Assembly (NCBI RefSeq): GCF_036084755.1
Contig: NZ_CP107968.1
Coordinates: 2,300,501-2,364,500, forward strand
From: Streptomyces sp. NBC_00370
GTDB taxonomy: Bacteria; Actinomycetota; Actinomycetes; Streptomycetales; Streptomycetaceae
DNA: 64,000 nucleotides
Direction of reading: 5' to 3'
Below, one piece after another: positions 26,916 to 35,689 of the stretch. The notes beneath the pieces are model-generated. The model was not told the DNA's origin, ran no database searches, and worked only from the letters and a program-made list of their open reading frames with translations. Every line of letters starts with the position of its first letter. Position 1 is the first letter of the stretch. The position numbers were made by a program, and so were the translations under genes.

Positions 26916-28120
26916 TTCAAGAAGTCCGGGACGTCCAGCTCTTCGGCCTGGCTGTCCTGGTACGGACGGGCCGGCGGGACCTGGGGTGCGCTGACCGGCG
27001 GGAGCGGCTTCTCGTTGACCGGCGTGGGGTCGGCCTGGACCGGCTTCTCCTCACGCGGCGGCACGGTGCCGAGACCGCTCGTGGAGCGGCCGCTGTCCGC
27101 GTTCCTGGCCGGGGCCGGCTGCTCGTCGCGCTTGCCCGAGGCACCGAGCACCGTCTCGCGCCGGGTCGGCGGCTGTCCGCCGTCGAAGCCCGCGGCGATC
27201 ACGGTGACCCGCACCTCGTCGCCCAGGGCGTCGTCGATGACGGCGCCGAAGATGATGTTGGCCTCGGGGTGGGCCGCCTCGCTCACCAGCTGCGCCGCCT
27301 CGTTGATCTCGAAGAGACCGAGGTCGCTGCCGCCGGAGATGGAGAGCAGCACGCCGCGCGCGCCGTCGATGGACGCTTCGAGGAGCGGCGAGGAGATCGC
27401 CATCTCGGCGGCGGCCACCGCGCGGTCGTCGCCGCGCGCCGAGCCGATGCCCATGAGCGCCGAGCCCGCCTCGGACATCACGGACTTGACGTCGGCGAAG
27501 TCGAGGTTGATCAGACCGGGTGTGGTGATGAGGTCGGTGATGCCCTGAACACCCGACAGCAGCACCTGGTCCGCGGACTTGAACGCGTCGAGGACGCTGA
27601 CCTGACGGTCCGAGATGGACAGCAGCCGGTCGTTGGGGATGACGATGAGGGTGTCGACCTCTTCGCGGAGTTCGGCGATGCCGTCCTCCGCCTGGTTCGC
27701 CCTGCGCCGGCCCTCGAAGGTGAACGGCCGGGTGACCACACCGATCGTGAGCGCGCCGAGCGAGCGTGCGATGTTGGCGACGACGGGTGCGCCGCCGGTG
27801 CCTGTGCCGCCACCTTCGCCTGCGGTGACGAAGACCATGTCGGCCCCCTTGAGGACCTCCTCGATCTCCTCACGGTGGTCTTCTGCCGCCTTACGACCGA
27901 CTGCCGGATTGGCTCCGGCGCCGAGGCCACGGGTGAGTTCCCTGCCGACGTCGAGCTTGACGTCTGCGTCGCTCATCAACAGGGCTTGCGCGTCAGTGTT
28001 GATCGCGATGAACTCGACACCCTTGAGGCCGACCTCGATCATTCGGTTGATGGCATTGACACCACCGCCGCCGACACCGATGACCTTGATGACTGCGAGG
28101 TAGTTCTGCGGTGCTGCCAC
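26912..28120 (-). CDS. ftsZ: Cell division GTPase FtsZ
   Basis: A 402-residue tubulin homologue that forms the Z-ring; in Streptomyces it is needed for sporulation septa and not for viability. The GTP-binding motifs are [15 protein letters not shown] near residue 10 and [15 protein letters not shown] near residue 105, and the T7 loop NLDFADV follows. After the core (about residue 315) comes an 80-residue linker and the conserved C-terminal tail [10 protein letters not shown] that binds SepF. The start is GTG 28120 (AAPQNYLAV), with AGAGG upstream; earlier in-frame codons lie in the leader. Confidence 0.98.
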   Translation of the reverse strand: MAAPQNYLAVIKVIGVGGGGVNAINRMIEVGLKGVEFIAINTDAQALLMSDADVKLDVGRELTRGLGAGANPAVGRKAAEDHREEIEEVLKGADMVFVTAGEGGGTGTGGAPVVANIARSLGALTIGVVTRPFTFEGRRRANQAEDGIAELREEVDTLIVIPNDRLLSISDRQVSVLDAFKSADQVLLSGVQGITDLITTPGLINLDFADVKSVMSEAGSALMGIGSARGDDRAVAAAEMAISSPLLEASIDGARGVLLSISGGSDLGLFEINEAAQLVSEAAHPEANIIFGAVIDDALGDEVRVTVIAAGFDGGQPPTRRETVLGASGKRDEQPAPARNADSGRSTSGLGTVPPREEKPVQADPTPVNEKPLPPVSAPQVPPARPYQDSQAEELDVPDFLK

Positions 28121-28276
28121 GTCGAAGGCCTCTCGCCTCGAGTTACGTGTCGTCGCTCCGCCGATGTGGCGCCGCGACGACTGATGCCGATGGGACGGTC
28201 CGAAACGCCGACCCAAACCCTAACGTTGAAGTTTAGGGTTACCAGTGTGTCTGCTTCTTGGACTCTTCCGAACAGG

Positions 28277-28306
28277 ACACTAAGTCGACAAGTGGCGCAC
28301 GTTCAA
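28277..28306 (-). promoter_or_regulatory. Candidate ftsZ promoter with GACAC motifs
   Basis: On the minus strand TTGAAC (28301-28306) and TAGTGT (28277-28282) are 18 bases apart, a good vegetative-type promoter about 155 bases before ftsZ. A GACAC pentamer (28276-28280, plus strand) overlaps the -10, and another lies on the minus strand at 28247-28251. GACAC is the core WhiA site; whiA/whiB activate ftsZ in Streptomyces. An 8-bp inverted repeat, AACCCTAA / TTAGGGTT, is at 28216-28240. Confidence 0.5.
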
Positions 28307-28396
28307 CGAACACGCCGAACCTCCCGTTTTTCTTTTCACCCTATGTGATCACCCATAGCGATGACCAACCAGGGTGGTGGCCAGCACATATGCCCG

Positions 28397-29188
28397 TCAA
28401 CTCCCTGACGCGGCAGGCGCGGTGGGCGCGCTCACATCGAAGTGACCAGCCTTCGGAACTGCTTTCATCAAGGCGGTGAGCGCACGTGCCTTGGCCGCGC
28501 CGTCCTCGCTGCTTCCCCACATCACCGTACGGCCTCCGCTCAACTCGAGAGAGATCGAGTCGTACGAACGCACGTGCAAAGTCCTGGTGTCGGCGGCGAC
28601 CTTGCCGGGCAGTGCCCTGCGGATCGCGACCGCCTCACGCACCAGCCGGGTGCTGGTGAAGCGCTGTTGGGCCGGGGACTGAGCCACCGTCAATTCGAGC
28701 AGGGGTACGCCCTTGGGCGCCTTCTCCACGGTGGCGAAACGCACTCCTCCGGCGTCCACTTCGATGAACTTTGCGCCCTTTTCGATTAGCAGCGCGGGCT
28801 TTCGTTCGACGACATTCAGCGTGATGCCGTGCGGCCAAGAACGAACCGCCTCCACGGAGTCGATACGCGGCAGCTTCTGCCGGACCCGTGCCTCAATCCC
28901 GTCCGTGTCGACGGAAATCAGCGGCGATCCCATCGGTACGGCCGCCGCTTGCGCCACCTGGCCGGGAGTCAGCACTTCTGTGCCGGAAGTCTTCACCCGG
29001 TCGACGCGCAGCCACGAAGAACCGTAAAGCAGCCAGATTCCGCCGGCGAGAACCAGAACCACCGCAATCAATACGACGATCACACGACGGCTGGGAATCC
29101 GGCTGTCCCGCCCCTCCGGCCCCCCGTCGGGGCGGCCGGACTCCGACTGCGGTCGCGCGCCACGCTCGGCGGTCGACGGTCCGGCCAT
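28397..29188 (-). CDS. ftsQ: Cell division protein FtsQ/DivIB
   Basis: A 263-residue bitopic membrane protein. A 33-residue disordered cytoplasmic head precedes one membrane helix (about residues 34-56); outside is a POTRA domain (WLRVDRVKTSGTEVLTPGQVAQAA) and the beta domain. It bridges the septal synthase FtsW/FtsI and the rest of the divisome. The ATG at 29188 starts 20 bases after murG ends. The 276-base gap to ftsZ contains the developmental promoter region. Confidence 0.95.
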   Translation of the reverse strand: MAGPSTAERGARPQSESGRPDGGPEGRDSRIPSRRVIVVLIAVVLVLAGGIWLLYGSSWLRVDRVKTSGTEVLTPGQVAQAAAVPMGSPLISVDTDGIEARVRQKLPRIDSVEAVRSWPHGITLNVVERKPALLIEKGAKFIEVDAGGVRFATVEKAPKGVPLLELTVAQSPAQQRFTSTRLVREAVAIRRALPGKVAADTRTLHVRSYDSISLELSGGRTVMWGSSEDGAAKARALTALMKAVPKAGHFDVSAPTAPAASGS

Positions 29189-29208
29189 GCTCCCTGCCTC
29201 TCCGCCTC

Positions 29209-30303
29209 CTACGCCTGACGGCGTGCGGCGATCGCCTCGTACACCATGCCGACGAGCAGGTCGTCGGCGTCCCTGCGGCCGAACTCGGAGGCCGCGCGGG
29301 ACATCTCGTACAGCCGGTGCGGATCGGCGAGCACCGGGAGCACATTGCCCTGGACCCACTCGGGAGTGAGATCGGCGTCGTCGACCAGCAGGCCGCCGCC
29401 GGCCTTCACCAGCGGCTGGGCGTTGAGCCGCTGTTCGCCGTTGCCGATCGGCAACGGGACGTAGGCGGCGGGCAGCCCGACCGCCGAGAGTTCGGCGACG
29501 GTCATCGCGCCCGCGCGGCAGAGCATCATGTCGGCAGCGGCGTACGCGAGATCCATCCGGTCCACATACGGTACCGGGACATAGGGCGGCATACCCGGCA
29601 TGTTGTCCACATGCGGCATTTCGTTCTTCGGACCGACCGCGTGCAGGATCTGGATCCCGGAGCGCTGGAGCGTCGGCGCGATCTGCTGGACGACCTCGTT
29701 CAGCCGGCGCGCGCCCTGCGAACCGCCGGAGACGAGCAGCGTCGGCAGGTTGGGGTCGAGACCGAACGCGGCGCGCGCCTCGGGCCTGACCTTGGCGCGG
29801 TCGAGGACGGCGATCGTACGGCGCAGCGGGATGCCGATGTAGCGGGCGCCCCGCAGCTTGCTGTCAGGGGTCGAGACGGCCACGGCCGCCGCGTACCGGG
29901 AGCCGATCTTGTTGGCCAGGCCGGGGCGCGCGTTGGCCTCGTGGACGATGATCGGCACGCCGAGACGCTTGGCGGCGAGATAGCCGGGCAGCGCCACGTA
30001 GCCGCCGAAGCCCACGACGCAGTCGGCCTTGGTGCGTTCCAGGATCTGCTCGGCGGCCTTGATCGTGCCGCGCAGCCGCCCGGGGACGGTGATCAGCTCG
30101 GGTGTGGGCCTGCGGGGCAGCGGTACGGCGGGAATCAGCCCCAGTTCGTACCCGCGCTCGGGTACGAGCCTGGTCTCGAGACCGCGTTCCGTGCCGAGGG
30201 CCGTGATCCCCACGGTGGGGTCCTGCCTGCGCAGGGCATCCGCGAGGGCGAGCGCCGGCTCGATATGACCGGCGGTCCCCCCACCTGCGAGTACGACATG
30301 CAC
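29209..30303 (-). CDS. murG: UDP-GlcNAc transferase MurG
   Basis: A 364-residue GT28 glycosyltransferase that adds GlcNAc to lipid I to make lipid II on the inner face of the membrane. MHVVLAGGGTAGHIEPALALADAL is the first glycine-rich loop (GGGTAGH), VVGFGGYVALPG the second, and SGGSQGARRLNE the third; CRAGAMTVAELSAVGLPA binds the sugar nucleotide. It starts 6 bases after ftsW ends. Confidence 0.97.
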   Translation of the reverse strand: MHVVLAGGGTAGHIEPALALADALRRQDPTVGITALGTERGLETRLVPERGYELGLIPAVPLPRRPTPELITVPGRLRGTIKAAEQILERTKADCVVGFGGYVALPGYLAAKRLGVPIIVHEANARPGLANKIGSRYAAAVAVSTPDSKLRGARYIGIPLRRTIAVLDRAKVRPEARAAFGLDPNLPTLLVSGGSQGARRLNEVVQQIAPTLQRSGIQILHAVGPKNEMPHVDNMPGMPPYVPVPYVDRMDLAYAAADMMLCRAGAMTVAELSAVGLPAAYVPLPIGNGEQRLNAQPLVKAGGGLLVDDADLTPEWVQGNVLPVLADPHRLYEMSRAASEFGRRDADDLLVGMVYEAIAARRQA

Positions 30304-30309
30304 CGAAAT

Positions 30310-31713
30310 TCACCGCTCTCCGGACGGACGCTTCTTGACGCGCCGTCTCATCGTCTTCCATCTCGCCCCGGCACGCTTCTTCCTGCCGAAGACAGGCTGC
30401 CGCATGGCCAGGGCCGCCTTCGCCGCTGGATCCTCTCGCGCGAAGGCGATCAGCAGCCCGACGGCGAACATCGTCGGCAGCAGGGCCGACCCTCCGTAGG
30501 AGAACAGCGGCAGCGGGACCCCGGCGATCGGCAGAAGGCCGAGCACCGCACCGATGTTCACCACGGCCTGAGCCGTGATCCAGGTGGTCACACCTCCCGC
30601 CGCGTACCTCACGAAGGGGTCCTCCGTGCGTCCGGCCACGCGGATACCCGCATAGCCTAGAGCCGCGAAGAGGGCGAGCACCGACAGCGTCCCCGCAAGA
30701 CCCAGTTCCTCCCCGGTGATGGCGAAAATGAAGTCCGTGTGCGGTTCGGGCAGTTGGCCCCACTTCTCCACACTCGCGCCGAGACCGGAACCGAACCATC
30801 CGCCCGATGCCAGAGCATAGATGCCGTGGACGGCCTGCCAGCACTGGTCGGCGGGACCCGACTCGCTGGCGCCGATGCAGCCGAGCCTGCCCATCCGGTT
30901 GGGGCTGGTCTTGATGAGCATGGCACCGACGGCGAGGGCCACCGCGAGTACCGCCCCGAACAGCCGGGTGGGAGCCCCGGCCAGCCACAGCAGGCCGAAG
31001 AGGATGGCGGTCAGGATGATCGCCGTACCCATGTCGCCGCCGAGCATGATCAGACCGAGCAGCATGAAGGCGACGGGGACGAGCGGCACCAGCAGGTGCT
31101 TCCACTGGGTCAGCAGGTTCTTGTCCTGTTTGCGACTGAGCAGATCCGCGCCCCACAGGATCAGCGCCAGCTTGCCGAACTCGCTGGGCTGGAGCTGGAA
31201 AGGGCCGCCGAGCGAGAGCCAGTTCTGGTTGCCGTTGACCGACTGCCCTATCCCCGGGACCTGCACGAGCGCCATCAGGAAGACCGTGCCGGCGAGCAGC
31301 GGATAGGCCAGCGCCCGGTGCAGTTTGGCGGGCATCCGGGAGGCGACGAGCAGCAGCCCGCCGCCGATGAGGGCGGCGAGCAGTTGTTTGCGAAAGAAGT
31401 ACGAGGCGGGCAGCGACAGCTCAAGTGCCTTGATCATCGAGGCGCTGTAGACCATCACCAGACCCAGCACGGTGATCAGCGAGGCGCTGCCGAGGATCAG
31501 GTAGTACGCGGTGAGCGGCCGGTCCCAGGTACGGCGGGCGTTCTCGTAGAAGCCGCGAACCCCGCCGCCGCGCGGCGGGCGCGGTCTGCTGCCGCCGGCG
31601 CCGCCGCGGCGGGCGCTCGGCGGGCGGCGGACGGCCGCCCCCGCCGAGCGGCTGCGCAGGGCGAGCCTGCGCCCTGCGGCGATGCCGGGTCCTGCGGTGT
31701 CCTCAGCCGGCAT
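30310..31713 (-). CDS. ftsW: Septal peptidoglycan glycosyltransferase FtsW
   Basis: A 467-residue SEDS polymerase with ten hydrophobic helices. An Arg/Gly/Pro-rich cytoplasmic head of about 60 residues is longer than in most bacteria. Conserved elements include GNQNWLSLGGPFQLQPSEFGKLALI, GGDMGTA (with the catalytic Asp), the ITGEELGLAG loop and PLPLFSYGGSALL. It works with the FtsI encoded upstream. The basic C-terminal tail (KKRAGARWKTMRRRVKKR) is likely cytoplasmic. GGAGGGG lies before the ATG. Confidence 0.96.
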   Translation of the reverse strand: MPAEDTAGPGIAAGRRLALRSRSAGAAVRRPPSARRGGAGGSRPRPPRGGGVRGFYENARRTWDRPLTAYYLILGSASLITVLGLVMVYSASMIKALELSLPASYFFRKQLLAALIGGGLLLVASRMPAKLHRALAYPLLAGTVFLMALVQVPGIGQSVNGNQNWLSLGGPFQLQPSEFGKLALILWGADLLSRKQDKNLLTQWKHLLVPLVPVAFMLLGLIMLGGDMGTAIILTAILFGLLWLAGAPTRLFGAVLAVALAVGAMLIKTSPNRMGRLGCIGASESGPADQCWQAVHGIYALASGGWFGSGLGASVEKWGQLPEPHTDFIFAITGEELGLAGTLSVLALFAALGYAGIRVAGRTEDPFVRYAAGGVTTWITAQAVVNIGAVLGLLPIAGVPLPLFSYGGSALLPTMFAVGLLIAFAREDPAAKAALAMRQPVFGRKKRAGARWKTMRRRVKKRPSGER

Positions 31714-31757
31714 CGTCGCTGTCCCCTCCGGTCGGGCCTGCGGTGCGGCCGCTGGTG

Positions 31758-33191
31758 TCAGGCGTGCTCGGCGGCGAGTGCGCGGACCGCGTCGGTGAAC
31801 GCCTCGCCGCGCTTGTTGTAGTTGGCGAACATGTCCATCGAGGCGCAGGCCGGGGCCATCAGTACGGTGTCCCCCGGCTGTGCGAGCCGCGCCGCTTCGC
31901 GTACCGCCGCCGACATCGCTCCAGTGTCGGTCCGTTCGACGTCCACGACAGGGACTTCGGGGGCGTGTCGCGCGAGGGCTTCGCGGATCAGCGCCCGGTC
32001 GGCGCCGATCAGGACCACGCCGCGCAGCCGCTTCGCCGAGCGGGCGACGAGCTCGTCGAAGGTCGCGCCCTTGGCGAGGCCGCCGGCGATCCACACGATC
32101 GGCTCGTAGGCCGCCAGGGACGCCTCTGCCGCGTGGGTGTTGGTGGCCTTCGAGTCGTCCACGAAGCTCACGCCCGCGACGTCCGCGACATGCTCGATGC
32201 GGTGCGCGTCGGGGCGGAACGCGCGCAGTCCGTCGCGTACGGCGGCGGGTTCGACACCGTAGGCGCGGGCGAGGGCGGCGGCGGCGAGGGCGTTGGCGAT
32301 GTTGTGCGGGGCCGGCGGGTCGACGTCGGAGACGTGGGCCAGCTCCTGCGCCTGCTCCCTGCGGTTGTCGACGAACGCGCGGTCGACCAGGATCCCGTCC
32401 ACGACGCCGAGTTGGGAGGGCGCTGGGGCGCCGAGGGTGAATCCGACGGCCCGGCAGCCCTCTTCGACGTCGGCGGCGCGCACCAGGTCCTCGGTGGCCT
32501 TGTCGGCGGCGTTGTAGACGCAGGCGACGCGGTTGCCCTCGTAGACGCGGCCCTTGTCGGCGGCGTACGCCTCCATGGAGCCGTGCCAGTCCAGGTGGTC
32601 CGGGGCGAGGTTGAGCACGGCGGCCGAGTGGACGCGCAGGCTCGGCGCCCAGTGCAGCTGGTAGCTGGAGAGTTCGACGGCGAGGACGTCGTACGTCTCG
32701 TCGCCGGTGACCGCGTCGAGGAGCGAGACGCCGATGTTGCCGACGGCGGCCGTACGCAGCCCGGCAGCGGCCAGGATGGCGGCGAGCATCCTGACCGTCG
32801 TCGTCTTGCCGTTGGTGCCTGTGACGGCCAGCCAGGGGGCCGCGTCGGGGCCGCGCAGCCGCCACGCCAGCTCGACGTCGCCCCAGATCTCCACGCCCGC
32901 GGCGGCGGCCGCCGCGAAGAGCGGCTTGCCCGGCTGCCAGCCGGGGGCGGTGACGACGAGTTCGGTGCCGACGGGCAGCGTGTCCCCGTCGCCGAGGCGC
33001 ACGGTGACGCCGAGCGGTTCGAGTTCGGCCGCCTGGGCGCGTGCGCGCTCGTCGTCGCTGTCGTTGACGACGGTGACGTCGGCGCCGAGTCCGCGCAGCA
33101 CCCGGGCCGCGGGGAGACCTGAGACGCCGAGTCCGGCGACGGTGACCCGCTTGCCGTGCCAGTCGGTCGGCTCCGGGTGCGGGCCGGTCAC
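31758..33191 (-). CDS. murD: UDP-MurNAc-L-Ala:D-Glu ligase MurD
   Basis: A 477-residue Mur ligase. The first domain has VTVAGLGVSGLPAARVLRGLG, the ATP loop is VTGTNGKTTTVRM (about residues 123-135), the Mg site is in NLAPDHLDWHGS, and FVDDSKATNTHAA is the MurD-specific substrate motif. It adds D-Glu in the cytoplasm. The GTG at 33191 overlaps the mraY stop (GTGA). Confidence 0.97.
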   Translation of the reverse strand: MTGPHPEPTDWHGKRVTVAGLGVSGLPAARVLRGLGADVTVVNDSDDERARAQAAELEPLGVTVRLGDGDTLPVGTELVVTAPGWQPGKPLFAAAAAAGVEIWGDVELAWRLRGPDAAPWLAVTGTNGKTTTVRMLAAILAAAGLRTAAVGNIGVSLLDAVTGDETYDVLAVELSSYQLHWAPSLRVHSAAVLNLAPDHLDWHGSMEAYAADKGRVYEGNRVACVYNAADKATEDLVRAADVEEGCRAVGFTLGAPAPSQLGVVDGILVDRAFVDNRREQAQELAHVSDVDPPAPHNIANALAAAALARAYGVEPAAVRDGLRAFRPDAHRIEHVADVAGVSFVDDSKATNTHAAEASLAAYEPIVWIAGGLAKGATFDELVARSAKRLRGVVLIGADRALIREALARHAPEVPVVDVERTDTGAMSAAVREAARLAQPGDTVLMAPACASMDMFANYNKRGEAFTDAVRALAAEHA

Positions 33192-34258
33192 TTCTGGGCC
33201 GCCCAGCCGGCGTAGAAGAGGCCGAGTCCGACGATCACGCACATGCCCTGGATGATCCAGAAGCGGACCACGACAAGGACTTCGGACCACCCCTTGAGTT
33301 CGAAGTGGTGCTGGAGTGGCGCCATCCGGAAGACCCGCCTGCCGGTGGTCTTGAACGAACCGACCTGGATCACCACGGACATGGTGATCAGGACGAAGAG
33401 ACCGCCGAGCAGGGCGATCAGGAACTCGGTGCGCGAGCAGATGGCGAGGCCGGCGAGCGCGCCGCCGAGCGCCAGCGATCCGGTGTCGCCCATGAAGATC
33501 TTGGCGGGTGAGGTGTTCCACCACAGGAAGCCGAAGCAGGAGCCCATCAGGGCGGAGGCGACGACCGCGAGGTCCAGCGGATCTCGCACCTCGAAACAGG
33601 CGTTGGGGTTGGTCAGGGTCGCCGCGTTGGCGCAGGACTCCTGGAACTGCCAGAGGCCGATGAAGGTGTAGGCGCCGAAGACCATCACGGAGGCGCCGGT
33701 CGCGAGGCCGTCGAGGCCGTCGGTGAGGTTCACCCCGTTCGACATCGCGAGGATCATGAACAGCGCCCAGACCACGAAGATCACCGGGCCGATCGACCAG
33801 CCGAAGTCCGAGACGAACGACAGCTTGGTCGAGGCCGGGGTGTTGCCGCGGGCGTCGGCGAACTGCAGCGAGAGGACGGCGAAGGCGATGCCGACGATCA
33901 GCTGCCCCGCCATCTTCGCCTTGGCCCGCAGCCCCAGCGAGCGCTGCTTCACGATCTTGATGTAGTCGTCGAGGAATCCGACGACGCCCATGCCGGTCAT
34001 CAGGAACAGGACCAGCACACCCGAGAACCGCATGTCCTCGCCGGTGATCACCTTCGCCAGGATGTAGGCGATCAGGGTGGCGAGGATGAAGGCGATGCCG
34101 CCCATGGTGGGCGTCCCCTTCTTGCTGCCGTGGGAGCGCGGGCCGTCGTCCCTGATGAACTGGCCGTATCCCTTGCGGGCCAGCAGCTTGATCAGCAGCG
34201 GCGTGCCGATCAGGGTCAGGAAGAGCCCGATGGCTCCCGCGAAGAGGATCTGCCTCAT
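33188..34258 (-). CDS. mraY: Phospho-MurNAc-pentapeptide transferase MraY
   Basis: A 356-residue polytopic enzyme that transfers phospho-MurNAc-pentapeptide to undecaprenyl phosphate, giving lipid I. GTPTMGGIAFI, the catalytic GFLDDYIKI, NLTDGLDGLATG and GDTGSLALGG are all present. Ten membrane helices are expected. The murF stop and mraY start overlap by four bases (ATGA), showing tight coupling. Confidence 0.97.
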   Translation of the reverse strand: MRQILFAGAIGLFLTLIGTPLLIKLLARKGYGQFIRDDGPRSHGSKKGTPTMGGIAFILATLIAYILAKVITGEDMRFSGVLVLFLMTGMGVVGFLDDYIKIVKQRSLGLRAKAKMAGQLIVGIAFAVLSLQFADARGNTPASTKLSFVSDFGWSIGPVIFVVWALFMILAMSNGVNLTDGLDGLATGASVMVFGAYTFIGLWQFQESCANAATLTNPNACFEVRDPLDLAVVASALMGSCFGFLWWNTSPAKIFMGDTGSLALGGALAGLAICSRTEFLIALLGGLFVLITMSVVIQVGSFKTTGRRVFRMAPLQHHFELKGWSEVLVVVRFWIIQGMCVIVGLGLFYAGWAAQK

Positions 34259-35685
34259 CGGCCGGCAACCTCGCCCTCGGAGGTCGTCTCCAGCAGTGCC
34301 AGGGCCACCTGCTCAAGACCGGCCGACCTGGACGCCTTCACCAGCACGACATCTCCCGGACGCAGTTCACTGCGCAACAGGTCGACCGCCGCCCGCGCGT
34401 CGGACACGTGCACCGACTCCTCACCCCACGAACCCTCGTTGTAAGCGCCCAGTCGCAGCCAGGACGCCTCCCGGCCCCCGACTGCCACGAGCTTGCTGAC
34501 GTTGAGCCGGACGGCGAGCCGTCCGACCGCGTCGTGCTCGGCGAGCGCCTCGTCACCGAGCTCGGCCATCGGGCCGAGCACCGCCCAGGTACGTCCCCCC
34601 GTTGCCGATGAGGCGCCGCCCATGGCGGCCAGCGCACGGAGCGCCGCTTTCATGGATTCGGGGTTCGCGTTGTAGGCGTCGTTGACGATCGTCACGCCGT
34701 CCGAGCGCTCGGTGACCTCCATACGCCAGCGGGAGAGGGTTCCCGCCTCGGAGAGCGCCTCTGCGATCTCGTCGACGGACATGCCCAACTCATGGGCGAC
34801 GGCGGCCGCGGCGAGCGCGTTCGACACGTGGTGCTCACCGTACAGCCGCAGCGTCACGTCCCTGCACCCGGAGGGTGTTCGAAGCAGGAACGCGGCCTGT
34901 CCGGTGGCTGTGAGCCGGACGTTCTCTGCCCGTACGTCTGCTTCGTCGGACTCTCCGAAGAAAACTGTTCGAGCCTTGGTGCGGGATCTCATCGCGCTGA
35001 CGAGCGGGTCGTCGGCGTTCAGGACGGCAACTCCGCCCGCCTCGGCGGAGGGCAGCGCCTCGACCATCTCGCCCTTCGCGACGGCGATGTTCTCGCGGCT
35101 GCCGAACTCGCCGATGTGGGCGCTGCCGACGTTCAGGACGAGACCGATGCGCGGCGGGACAAGTCCGGTGAGGTAGCGGATGTCCCCGATGTACCGCGCA
35201 CCCATCTCCAGGACGAGGTAGCGGGTGTCCTCGACGGCCCGCAGGGCGGTGATCGGCAGCCCGATCTCGTTGTTGAGGTTGCCGTCGGGCCAGACCGTGG
35301 GCCCGCTCCGCTGGAGGAGCTGGGCGATCAGGTCCTTGGTGCTGGTCTTGCCCGCGGACCCGGTGAGGGCGACGACGGTGGCACCGAGGCGTTCCACCAC
35401 GGTGTTGGCGAGGCGGCCGAGGGCCTGGACGACATCGTCGACGACGATGGCGGGCACCCCGACGGGCCGGGTGGCCAGCACGGCCACCGCGCCCGCCTCG
35501 ACGGCGCCGCGCGCGTAGTCGTGGCCGTCGACCCGCTCCCCGGCGAAGGCGGCGAACAGACTGCCGCTCTCCACCTTTCGGGAGTCGTAGACGACGGGTC
35601 CCGTGACGCGTACGGCCGGATCCGGTATGTCGTGGGACTGCCCGCCGACGATGGCGGCGATCTCGGCGATGGAGAGGGCGATCAC
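34255..35685 (-). CDS. murF: UDP-MurNAc-tripeptide:D-Ala-D-Ala ligase MurF
   Basis: A 476-residue Mur ligase that adds D-Ala-D-Ala. The ATP loop is LTGSAGKTSTKDLIAQ (about residues 110-125), with LEMGARYIGDI and NDAYNANPESMKAALRAL typical of MurF. It lies 4 bases after murE and overlaps mraY. The linker PNGNLNNEIGLPITAL-like segment appears as WPDGNLNNEIGLP. Confidence 0.97.
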   Translation of the reverse strand: MIALSIAEIAAIVGGQSHDIPDPAVRVTGPVVYDSRKVESGSLFAAFAGERVDGHDYARGAVEAGAVAVLATRPVGVPAIVVDDVVQALGRLANTVVERLGATVVALTGSAGKTSTKDLIAQLLQRSGPTVWPDGNLNNEIGLPITALRAVEDTRYLVLEMGARYIGDIRYLTGLVPPRIGLVLNVGSAHIGEFGSRENIAVAKGEMVEALPSAEAGGVAVLNADDPLVSAMRSRTKARTVFFGESDEADVRAENVRLTATGQAAFLLRTPSGCRDVTLRLYGEHHVSNALAAAAVAHELGMSVDEIAEALSEAGTLSRWRMEVTERSDGVTIVNDAYNANPESMKAALRALAAMGGASSATGGRTWAVLGPMAELGDEALAEHDAVGRLAVRLNVSKLVAVGGREASWLRLGAYNEGSWGEESVHVSDARAAVDLLRSELRPGDVVLVKASRSAGLEQVALALLETTSEGEVAGR

Positions 35686-35689
35686 TGGG

